12,623 nucleotides of DNA, from assembly GCA_013811715.1 (NCBI GenBank), contig JACCUS010000333.1, positions 1 through 12,623 on the forward strand. Reading direction: 5' to 3'. The notes under the pieces are model-generated. The model made no database searches, was not told where the DNA came from, and was given only the letters and a program-made list of their open reading frames with translations. This document shows positions 1-6,620 of this stretch, piece by piece; the stretch's first letter is position 1, and each line of letters begins with the position of its first letter. The position numbers were made by a program, and so were the translations under genes. The stretch comes from Nocardioidaceae bacterium. GTDB taxonomy: Bacteria; Actinomycetota; Actinomycetes; Propionibacteriales; Nocardioidaceae.

Positions 1-1289
<1,289 letters not shown>

Positions 1290-1301
1290 GGGCTGGGCGC
1301 G

Positions 1302-2846
1302 GTGTCGGCCGGTGAGTTCGTCAACCCCATCGGCGAAGGTGCCGACCCCAGCATCGTCAAGGACGGCGACCGCTACCTGTGGTGCCAAAGCGAGGGCAAC
1401 GTCGCGGTGGCGATCTGGGCGTCCCCCCGGCTGACGAGCCTCGGCCGCAAACACGTCGTCTGGCGAGCACCCGCCTCCGGGTCCTGCTCCAAGCAGGTCT
1501 GGGCGCCGGAGCTGCTCAAGATCGACGACCGGTGGTACGTGTACTTCGCCGCCTCCGACGGCGACAACAGCACCCACCGGGCGTACGTGCTGGCGTCCGA
1601 CACCGCTGACCCGCTCGGCGGCTACACACTGCACGGGCCGCTCTTCACCGGCGACGGCGCCGACCCGTCCGCTGAGAACCTGTGGGCGATCGACATGACG
1701 GTGCTGGAGCACGATCGCGCCCGGTACGCGATCTGGTCCGGCTGGCAGGCGGCCGACCAGGACCTGCAGCACCTGTACCTCAGCCCGATGCGGTCGCCGG
1801 TGGAACTGGCCGGGCCGCGGGTGCGGATCTGTGCGTCCGACGACCATCTGTGGGAGCGCGCCGAGGAGTCGCCCCGGTCGCGCGGGCTGAACGAGGCGCC
1901 GCAGGTGCTGACCCAGGGTGGCCGCGTCTTCTGCGTCTACTCGTGCGCCGCGTCGTGGCTGCCGACGTACAAGCAGGGCATGCTCGAGCTCACCGGCCCG
2001 GACCCGACACAACCTGGGCATTGGGCGAAGGCGCCGGTGCCGGTGTTCTCCTCCGACGACAAGACGTACGGCGTCGGGCACGGCGGGTTCGCGCGCTCGC
2101 CCGACGGCAACGAGTGGTGGCACACGTTCCACGCCAAGGTTGATCGGGCCGGCGGGTGGCGGCGGGCGATCCATCTGCAGCCGATGAGGTGGCGTGCCGA
2201 CGGGACGCCCGACCTGGGCTGCCCCGTCCCGCCGGGCGAGCCGCTCGAAGTGCCCTCGGGGACGGTGCGGTCACCCCGGATGGGGCCACTCAGCTGGGAC
2301 TTCGCCGCAGGGGCGGATGCGCTGGGCGACTTCGACTACTACGGGCACCACCAGTTCTTCGAGTCCCGCAACGACGGCCTGCACCTCGGCGTGGTGCCGC
2401 CGGCACCGGTGAACGACTACCGGTCGGGTGAGAAGGTCGTGCTGCGCGACGGCGACTACGGCGACCTCCGCGCGTCGGTTGCGTTCGGCTTCGTGAGTGG
2501 CGACCGGGGCGTCGGGCTGCTGTTCCGGACCACGGCGGCCGGCGTCGGCTTCGACGCCCAGCGCGGCTACTTCGCCGGGATCGTGCCACGAAGGCGCTGC
2601 GTCGTGCTCGGAGCGATGGACGGCTCGCGCTTCGTGCAGTTCGCCGAGGCGCCGTACGACGTCGACACCGACCAGCTCCAGACCCTCCTCGTCGAGGCCG
2701 TCGGCGATGCCATCAACGTGAGCGTGGATGGGTCGGCCGGCTCGATCAGCCACCACGACGCCAGCCACCCGATCGGGTCGGTCGGCCTACGGGTCGTGAA
2801 CACCCACGCCCGGTTCGAGTCCCTGACGGTACAACCGCTCCCCTGA
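1302..2846 (+). CDS. GH43-like glycoside hydrolase with C-terminal beta-sandwich domain
   Basis: Probable five-bladed beta-propeller glycosidase of family GH43 (arabinosidase or xylosidase type), 514 residues. The expected acidic triad is visible: a base candidate Asp15 in GADPSIV, a pKa-modulating Asp131 in WAIDMTV and an acid Glu198 in LNEAPQV. The WAPELLKIDDRWYVYFAA strand and the GVGHGGFARSPDGNEWW segment are also typical. Residues from about 325 to 514 look like a separate concanavalin-like sandwich domain of the type often appended to GH43 enzymes. The GTG at 1302 is the only good start: it lies 12 bases after the citrate synthase stop, and a weak GAGGG sits just upstream. There is no signal peptide or membrane segment, so it should act in the cytoplasm, probably on imported oligosaccharides. 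The exact sugar cannot be told from sequence. Convergent with the methyltransferase gene downstream. Confidence 0.88.
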   Translation: MSAGEFVNPIGEGADPSIVKDGDRYLWCQSEGNVAVAIWASPRLTSLGRKHVVWRAPASGSCSKQVWAPELLKIDDRWYVYFAASDGDNSTHRAYVLASDTADPLGGYTLHGPLFTGDGADPSAENLWAIDMTVLEHDRARYAIWSGWQAADQDLQHLYLSPMRSPVELAGPRVRICASDDHLWERAEESPRSRGLNEAPQVLTQGGRVFCVYSCAASWLPTYKQGMLELTGPDPTQPGHWAKAPVPVFSSDDKTYGVGHGGFARSPDGNEWWHTFHAKVDRAGGWRRAIHLQPMRWRADGTPDLGCPVPPGEPLEVPSGTVRSPRMGPLSWDFAAGADALGDFDYYGHHQFFESRNDGLHLGVVPPAPVNDYRSGEKVVLRDGDYGDLRASVAFGFVSGDRGVGLLFRTTAAGVGFDAQRGYFAGIVPRRRCVVLGAMDGSRFVQFAEAPYDVDTDQLQTLLVEAVGDAINVSVDGSAGSISHHDASHPIGSVGLRVVNTHARFESLTVQPLP

Positions 2847-2866
2847 CGTAGACGAGTCCGTCAGGG
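2841..2866. terminator. Bidirectional hairpin containing two stop codons
   Basis: A perfect 8-bp inverted repeat, CCCTGACG (2841-2848) and CGTCAGGG (2859-2866), with a 10-base loop. The glycosidase stop (TGA, 2844-2846) lies in the left arm. The methyltransferase stop (TCA on plus, 2861-2863) lies in the right arm, so both convergent genes end inside the stem. There is no T-tract, as is common for actinobacterial terminators. The left-arm octamer also occurs at 2821-2828, giving an alternative pairing with the right arm. Confidence 0.65.
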
Positions 2867-3433
2867 CGCTCGTCGTCTGACGACCAGCACAGCCGAGTCG
2901 ACCTTCGGCGGCGGGCGAAATGCCCGACGCGGCACCGGCCGGCCGAGCTCGAGAGTGAACTGCCGCGACCACCGCCCTGCCCCGGAGGCGTCGCCGGCCG
3001 ACCAGCGGGCCGCCGCAGCGCGTTGCAGCACGAGGTCGGCCGCGATCAGGCGTGATCCGGACGCGAGCAGCCGACGCATCAGCAGGCTGGAGACGGCGTA
3101 CGGCGGACTCGCCACGACCCGGAACGGGCGTCTAGGCAACCGCAACTGGTGCACGTCGGCCTTGACGACGGTTAGCCTCCCCGACTTCGGGTCCTTCCAT
3201 CGCTCTTCGAGCCGACGCGCCCTTGCGTCGTGGAGCTCGACCGCCACGACATGCGCACCCACGGCCAGGAGCGGACCGGTCAACGCCCCCAGCCCGGCGC
3301 CGACGTCGAGGACGAGCTCGCCTTCCACGACACCGGCGTCGTCGACGATGAGCTGAGCCCATGGGTCAGCGAGCTGGTGCCAGCCCCAGCCCCGTCTCGA
3401 CCGCGGCCTCGCCGCTCGCCCGGAGGCGTGCAC
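2861..3433 (-). CDS. erm: Erm(37)-like 23S rRNA adenine N-6-methyltransferase
   Basis: Rossmann-fold S-adenosylmethionine-dependent methyltransferase of the Erm family. It is predicted to methylate A2058 (or its neighbours) of 23S rRNA, which blocks macrolide, lincosamide and streptogramin B binding. Motif I is LDVGAGLGAL (42-51), the ribose-binding acid is Glu66 in VAVELH, and Asp93 lies in VKADVH. The catalytic motif IV reads ASPPY (108-112), where the closest relative I recall, Erm(37) of Mycobacterium tuberculosis, has ANPPY. The C-terminus PRRAFRPPPKVDSAVLVVRRR is shared with that protein. At 190 residues it is much shorter than classical Erm proteins (about 250) and lacks their C-terminal domain, as Erm(37) does. 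The start is GTG at 3433, and an in-frame stop lies four codons upstream. A KsgA-type housekeeping dimethylase is unlikely given the length and the RSRRGWGWHQL N-terminus. Confidence 0.9.
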   Translation of the reverse strand: MHASGRAARPRSRRGWGWHQLADPWAQLIVDDAGVVEGELVLDVGAGLGALTGPLLAVGAHVVAVELHDARARRLEERWKDPKSGRLTVVKADVHQLRLPRRPFRVVASPPYAVSSLLMRRLLASGSRLIAADLVLQRAAAARWSAGDASGAGRWSRQFTLELGRPVPRRAFRPPPKVDSAVLVVRRRAP

Positions 3434-3450
3434 GGCGGACCATCACGTAG

Positions 3451-3456
3451 ACCGTA
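3451..3456 (-). promoter_or_regulatory. Candidate -10 box for the methyltransferase gene
   Basis: On the minus strand TACGGT fits the TANNNT pattern 17 bases before the GTG start, which predicts a leader of about 11 bases. No good -35 box is seen at normal spacing (TTGGCG lies about 4 bases too far upstream), so this is tentative. The rest of the 3434-3612 gap holds small inverted repeats, for example CGGAC (3466-3470) with GTCCG (3475-3479), but no clear gene. Confidence 0.25.
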
Positions 3457-3612
3457 TTCACCCCCCGGACGCTAGTCCGCCAAGATACCGGCGGCAACTG
3501 GGTTTCGGCGACGCACGCAAGACGGCTGTTCGCGTGTCACAGCAACCTTCGCGGGATGTCTCGCGTCTTGGTTGTGTAGGCAACTTTGCCACCTGAGCAC
3601 TTAGGGGATCTC

Positions 3613-4188
3613 ATGAACAGAAGGATCATCGTCGGGGCGATGAGCGCCGTGGCTCTCGTCGTACCACTCGCCGGACTTGCGTCCGCGGACACCATCAACG
3701 GGACGAAGGAGGGCGATCGGCTGTACGGCACCGACGGCCCGGACCGGATCTCCGGCAGGAACGGCGACGACGCGATCTACGGCCGCGGCGGCGGGGACAA
3801 CATCAACGGCGGACGCGGCAGCGACGGGATCTTCGGCCAAAAGGGCGGAGACACCATCAGCGGTGGGCTGAGCGGCGACTACATCAAGGGCGGCCGAGGA
3901 CACGACTCGATCGTCGACTGGGTCGCCACCGAGTTCGGGCCGAGCATGCCTATCGACCACGACCTCCTGTTCGGCGGTCGTGGGAACGACCACATTGGCT
4001 TCGGCAACGGCGAAGACGTCGTGCGCGGCGGTCGTGGCGCCGACGAGCTTCGCACCAAGCGGGACGCGTACGTCGACCGGGTCGACTGCGGGCGCGGCAC
4101 CAACGACGTACTCATCTACTTCGGCAAGCGCGACCGCAAGGACGTCGTCGAGCGCTGCGAGCGGATCGTGATCCGATCCTTCAACTGA
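3613..4188 (+). CDS. Secreted small RTX (calcium-binding repeat) protein, copy 1
   Basis: A 191-residue exported protein. Residues 1-25 form a Sec signal peptide (basic MNRR, hydrophobic core, cleavage after ASA, before Asp26). The mature part is built from nonapeptide-like GGxGxD repeats in two blocks (about 26-100 and 116-145), the parallel beta-roll signature of hemolysin-type calcium-binding proteins. It ends in a compact module with Cys159 and Cys182 (DRVDCGRG...ERCERI) that could form a disulfide. The ATG at 3613 is chosen because AGGGGA (3603-3608) is correctly placed and the signal peptide follows at once; the in-frame codon at 3586 would add nine residues without a ribosome site. The next gene is a tandem paralogue, about 63% identical over the mature region by my hand alignment without gaps. 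No catalytic domain is visible, so its role (calcium buffering, surface coat or adhesion) is unknown. Confidence 0.88.
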   Translation: MNRRIIVGAMSAVALVVPLAGLASADTINGTKEGDRLYGTDGPDRISGRNGDDAIYGRGGGDNINGGRGSDGIFGQKGGDTISGGLSGDYIKGGRGHDSIVDWVATEFGPSMPIDHDLLFGGRGNDHIGFGNGEDVVRGGRGADELRTKRDAYVDRVDCGRGTNDVLIYFGKRDRKDVVERCERIVIRSFN

Positions 4189-4233
4189 CCCGAGCCAGCT
4201 GAGCACGGCATCACACAACAACGAGGGGACATC

Positions 4234-4806
4234 ATGAGGAAGAGGATCACCCTGGCGGCGGTGAGCACGATCGCCCTGATCGCGCCGCTCGCCGGCCTTG
4301 CATCCGCCGACACCATTGACGGCACCAATGACGACGATCGACTGTACGGAACCAACGGGCGCGACCAGATCAGCGGCCGGAACGGCGACGACATGCTCTT
4401 CGGCCGGGGCGGCCGGGACTGGCTGTCGGGGGGCCGTGGACGCGACATCGTCTTCGGCGGGCGCCGCGGCGACGACATCAGTGGCGGCCTCCTCGGCGAC
4501 CACCTGGTGGGGAACCGCGGCAGCGACAGCATCGTCGACCTCGTCGCCACGGAGTTCTCGCCGAGGCTGCCGGTCGACAACGACACGGTCATCGGCAACC
4601 GAGGAAACGACTTCATCGGGTTCGGCAACGGACGCGACAAGGTGTACGCCGGACCCGGAAGGGATCGGCTCCGCACCATGCGAGACAGCTACGTCGATCG
4701 CATCTACTGCGGCCCGGGCCGCCGCGACCTGCTCGCGTACTACGGCGCGATCGACCGGAAGGACGTCGTGACGGGCTGCGAGCGGATCGTGGTCCGATCC
4801 TTGTGA
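4234..4806 (+). CDS. Secreted small RTX (calcium-binding repeat) protein, copy 2
   Basis: Tandem paralogue of the preceding gene: 190 residues, alignable from end to end without gaps. It has a signal peptide of residues 1-25 (MRKR..., cleavage ASA before Asp26), two RTX repeat blocks and the same C-terminal module with Cys159 and Cys182 (DRIYCGPG...TGCERI). The AGGGGA ribosome site at 4224-4229 is at the same 4-base distance from ATG as in copy 1, and CTGAGCAC precedes both genes (3593-3600 and 4199-4206), so the duplication included the 5' region. Several repeat positions have drifted from the GGxGxD consensus toward Arg (GGRRGDD, GNRGSD, AGPGRD), which may weaken calcium binding and make the roll more basic than copy 1. 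The 45-base gap holds no clear terminator, so co-transcription with copy 1 is likely. Function unknown. Confidence 0.88.
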   Translation: MRKRITLAAVSTIALIAPLAGLASADTIDGTNDDDRLYGTNGRDQISGRNGDDMLFGRGGRDWLSGGRGRDIVFGGRRGDDISGGLLGDHLVGNRGSDSIVDLVATEFSPRLPVDNDTVIGNRGNDFIGFGNGRDKVYAGPGRDRLRTMRDSYVDRIYCGPGRRDLLAYYGAIDRKDVVTGCERIVVRSL

Positions 4807-4826
4807 TCCGAGACGTCGAAGACGCT

Positions 4827-4853
4827 CTTGCTCTGCGTCAGGGCGCGAGCAAG
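4827..4853. terminator. Hairpin between RTX copy 2 and the DUF4143 remnant
   Basis: Perfect 7-bp arms CTTGCTC (4827-4833) and GAGCAAG (4847-4853) with a 13-base loop, 20 bases after the RTX copy 2 stop. The stop of the opposing DUF4143 remnant (4838-4840) is in the loop. Position and symmetry suit a bidirectional terminator; no T-tract. Confidence 0.45.
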
Positions 4854-5010
4854 GCAGCAGGAATGACCGCGACTCCGTCGGGGCGCCGGTAGGCGCGGTT
4901 ACCTGTTGTGATCACGGCGGCATCGAGGAGGTCATCGCCGATCTGGTGCCTAAGCCACCGCAGATGTCTGACGTCGATGTCGCTCACTTCTCGCGCCAGC
5001 TTGACCACGG
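4838..5010 (-). pseudogene. C-terminal remnant of a DUF4143 AAA ATPase
   Basis: About 57 residues on the minus strand (VVKLAREV...VRHLRWLRHQIGDDLL...AVITTG..AYRRPDGVAVIPAALLAP) match the C-terminal nuclease-like DUF4143 segment of actinobacterial ATP-binding proteins. Such proteins are normally around 400 residues and carry an N-terminal P-loop ATPase, which is absent here. Homology ends near 5008-5010, where the plus strand begins to encode ISL3 transposase. The longer open frame that continues upstream to 5146 is only antisense of the transposase piece. The native stop codon (4838-4840) is retained. Family assignment is from memory of the conserved C-terminus, not from a search. Confidence 0.65.
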
Positions 5011-5247
5011 CGTCCCGAGCGCTCTGACCGAGCTCACCACGCTGGGTCGAACCCTCAAGCGTCGCGCCGCTGACGTGCTGGCCTACTTCGACCGCCCCGG
5101 CACCAGCAACGGCCCGACCGAGGCCATCAACGGCCGCCTCGAACACCTCCAGGCTCCGCCCTCGGGTTCCGCAACCTCACCAACTACATCGCCAGATCAC
5201 TGCTGGAGACCGGCGGTTTCAGACCCCGGCTACACCCCGGATCGTGA
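5011..5247 (+). pseudogene. ISL3-family transposase, C-terminal remnant with frameshift
   Basis: From about 5012 the plus strand encodes LTTLGRTLKRRAADVLAYFD, then RPGTSNGPTEAINGRLEHL, the conserved C-terminal end of ISL3-family DDE transposases, including the Glu of the catalytic triad (PTEAINGR). After LEHL the frame is lost by one missing base between about 5145 and 5160. It resumes one frame over as LGFRNLTNYIARSLLETGGF and stops at 5245-5247. Roughly the last 80 of some 400 or more residues remain. No start, no N-terminal zinc finger or helix-turn-helix region and no terminal inverted repeats are visible, so the element is dead. It is fused directly to the DUF4143 remnant on its left and a DUF664 remnant on its right. 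Confidence 0.85.
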
Positions 5248-5360
5248 AGAGCCTGATCAACCTGCGCTGGATCTTCACCCACATGATCGAGGAGTACGCG
5301 CGGCACAACGGCCACGCTGACCTGCTCCGCGAGGCCATCGACGGCGCCACCGGCGACCAG
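5248..5360 (+). pseudogene. C-terminal remnant of a DinB/DUF664 family protein
   Basis: The plus-strand frame following the transposase stop encodes INLRWIFTHMIEEYARHNGH, then ADLLREAIDGATGD, the conserved C-terminal helix of DUF664 proteins of the DinB/YfiT superfamily (metal-binding four-helix bundles, several of them mycothiol-dependent in actinobacteria). The HNGH pair corresponds to part of the metal site. Only about 36 of some 160-170 residues are present. A GTG overlaps the transposase stop at 5244, but there is no ribosome site and the first helices are missing, so it is not an intact gene. The frame continues to 5447 with unrelated residues. Assignment is from motif recognition. Confidence 0.7.
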
Positions 5361-5414
5361 CGCTCGCGCATTAGCCCGTCGACACAGCGCATTGCGGGTA
5401 ACGATTTCGCACAG

Positions 5415-5443
5415 GACGGAGCCGTCGCAGGCGTGGCTCCGTC
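5415..5443. terminator. 9-bp hairpin upstream of the lipoprotein gene
   Basis: A perfect inverted repeat GACGGAGCC (5415-5423) and GGCTCCGTC (5435-5443) with an 11-base loop. It could terminate transcription entering from the scar region or, being 33 bases before the lipoprotein start, act as an operator. No T-tract follows. Confidence 0.45.
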
Positions 5444-5476
5444 ATAGTGGCAAGAGTCATCCACTGAGGAGCACCG

Positions 5477-6298
5477 ATGAAGACCGCTGCCACTGCCGTG
5501 CTCTTGCTGTTGGTCACGGGGTGTGGCTCAGATGTCGTCATCTCGGCAGAGCCGGTTGACGACCCGTATGATGGCCCGCTCCATGTCGAGGTTACCCAAC
5601 CCGATCACCCCGACCCCCTCGTTCGATCTGGTGCTGCTGGCATGGCACTCGAGTGCGCAGGGGAGCCGTACTCCGGTAGCACTGGGAGTAACTGGGGCGT
5701 GACGAGCGGGGAGGGCGAAGCGGTCGGCGCGCTGGAAGACTTCGTCGCAGACGAGGTCGCGTCCGTGCCTAAGAGCGGGTATCGGACCGAACGGGAGGAG
5801 GCAGACCGGGTTCTCTTCTCGTACGACGCCGCCGGCAAGACCAAGGTCGCCATCATCGTTGCCGACGGTGTCACAGCCGACTCCGGCGAGACCGGCTGGG
5901 GCATGGAGACCTTCGCGGAATGCGATCCGGCGGAGCTACCGGACTCAGTCACCGACGCACTGGGAATCCAGGTGTGGGTCGACCAGACCGGCGAGCGCGT
6001 GCCTACGACGATCCTCCAATCGACGATGGGACCGGTCCATTGTGAGTGGGACAGTGCCACCTTCCTCGAGTTCCAAGGCGGCACCTACATCAAGGACCCC
6101 GAAGGCGTCTTACCCCCACAGTGGTTCGACACAACCTTTGACGCGGATGTCCGGTTGCCTGACGACGCAATCGACACCGGCTACAGCCTCGACGGCCAGC
6201 GGTTGTGGGTGAGTCCCGACCAGTCGACCGTATACGTCGTGACCGGGCAACGGGTGGAACCCTGGCGGGCCCCCACCAAGTTTGTCGGCTGCGCCTGA
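5477..6298 (+). CDS. Lipoprotein of unknown function
   Basis: A 273-residue predicted lipoprotein. The N-terminus MKTAATAVLLLLVTGCGSD has a lipobox (VTGC) with lipidation at Cys16, so it should be anchored to the outer face of the membrane. Four further cysteines (in LECAG, FAECDP, VHCEW and the C-terminal VGCA) could make two disulfides. The rest is acidic, mixed alpha/beta in character, with no catalytic motif I recognise. GAGGAG (5466-5471) lies 5 bases before the ATG, a strong ribosome site by this window's standard. Codon choice is more relaxed (more A/T at third positions) than in the citrate synthase or ABC-F genes, hinting at a lineage-specific or acquired gene. A hairpin begins at the base after its stop, and another lies just upstream, so it is probably a single-gene transcript. 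Confidence 0.82.
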   Translation: MKTAATAVLLLLVTGCGSDVVISAEPVDDPYDGPLHVEVTQPDHPDPLVRSGAAGMALECAGEPYSGSTGSNWGVTSGEGEAVGALEDFVADEVASVPKSGYRTEREEADRVLFSYDAAGKTKVAIIVADGVTADSGETGWGMETFAECDPAELPDSVTDALGIQVWVDQTGERVPTTILQSTMGPVHCEWDSATFLEFQGGTYIKDPEGVLPPQWFDTTFDADVRLPDDAIDTGYSLDGQRLWVSPDQSTVYVVTGQRVEPWRAPTKFVGCA

Positions 6299-6321
6299 TC
6301 GCGCGCGAGGCTCGCGCGCGA
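6299..6321 (+). terminator. Strong GC hairpin immediately after the lipoprotein stop
   Basis: TCGCGCGCGAG (6299-6309) and CTCGCGCGCGA (6311-6321) are perfect 11-base complements around a single base, giving about a 9-bp stem with a 5-base loop. The stem starts at the base after the TGA (6296-6298). No T-tract; typical of actinobacterial terminators. Confidence 0.75.
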
Positions 6322-6354
6322 CCGAAAACCGTGGCCGTACAGGCGCCGCGTCCC

Positions 6355-6360
6355 TACCCT
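6355..6360 (+). promoter_or_regulatory. Candidate -10 box for a leaderless GNAT stub
   Basis: TACCCT (TANNNT) ends 6 bases before the GTG at 6367, the spacing expected if transcription starts at the start codon itself. No ribosome site precedes the GTG. The -35 region (about 6332-6337, TGGCCG) is poor. Confidence 0.35.
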
Positions 6361-6366
6361 CGAAAC

Positions 6367-6600
6367 GTGCACATCAACGAGATCGACGTCTTCGACGACG
6401 AGGTGTTTCACCGCTACCACGAGATCTATCGGGCAGCGGAGATGTTCGAGCGCCCACACGCCCCCGTGTGGTCCGAACACGAGGCCGCAGTGATGTTCCA
6501 CAAGCCCGACGACGCCGAGCGCTTGGCCGCCTACGGCGCCTTCGGCGCCATGGGCCTGACGGCGGGGCCAGACGAGGGCCCAAACCGCGCACAGGAAGGG
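6367..6600 (+). pseudogene. N-terminal stub of a GNAT-family N-acetyltransferase
   Basis: The frame from GTG 6367 encodes VHINEIDVFDDEVFHRYHEI, then a segment including AAEMFERPHAPVWSEHEAAV and FHKPDDAERLAAYGAF. This resembles the first 60 residues of actinobacterial GNAT acetyltransferases (strand 1, then the ERPHAPxW loop). After about 6545 the resemblance stops, and the acetyl-CoA-binding core (the Q/RxxGxG/A motif) never appears. The frame runs with low-complexity residues to a stop at 6673-6675, inside the 3' end of the opposing ABC-F gene. It is therefore a truncated gene, cut by a deletion whose right edge lies near the ABC-F stop. A short functional peptide is possible but unsupported. 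Confidence 0.6.
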
Positions 6601-6620
6601 CCAACAGTTGGAGCACCAGG

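Noticed and set aside
3586..3612. Upstream in-frame start for the first RTX gene
   Set aside because: It would put nine residues before a normal signal peptide and has no ribosome site, unlike the ATG at 3613, which also matches the paralogue's start.
3601..4503. 300-codon minus-strand frame across both RTX genes
   Set aside because: The Val/Ala/Asp repeat character is just the complement of the GGxGxD repeats. The plus-strand genes have signal peptides and ribosome sites.
4838..5146. Intact 102-residue minus-strand gene
   Set aside because: Its N-terminal half is antisense of ISL3 transposase; only the last ~57 residues resemble a known family.
5244..5447. Intact small plus-strand gene starting at a GTG overlapping the transposase stop
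   Set aside because: Only its first ~36 codons match DUF664, there is no ribosome site, and the tail reads through an inverted repeat into unrelated sequence.
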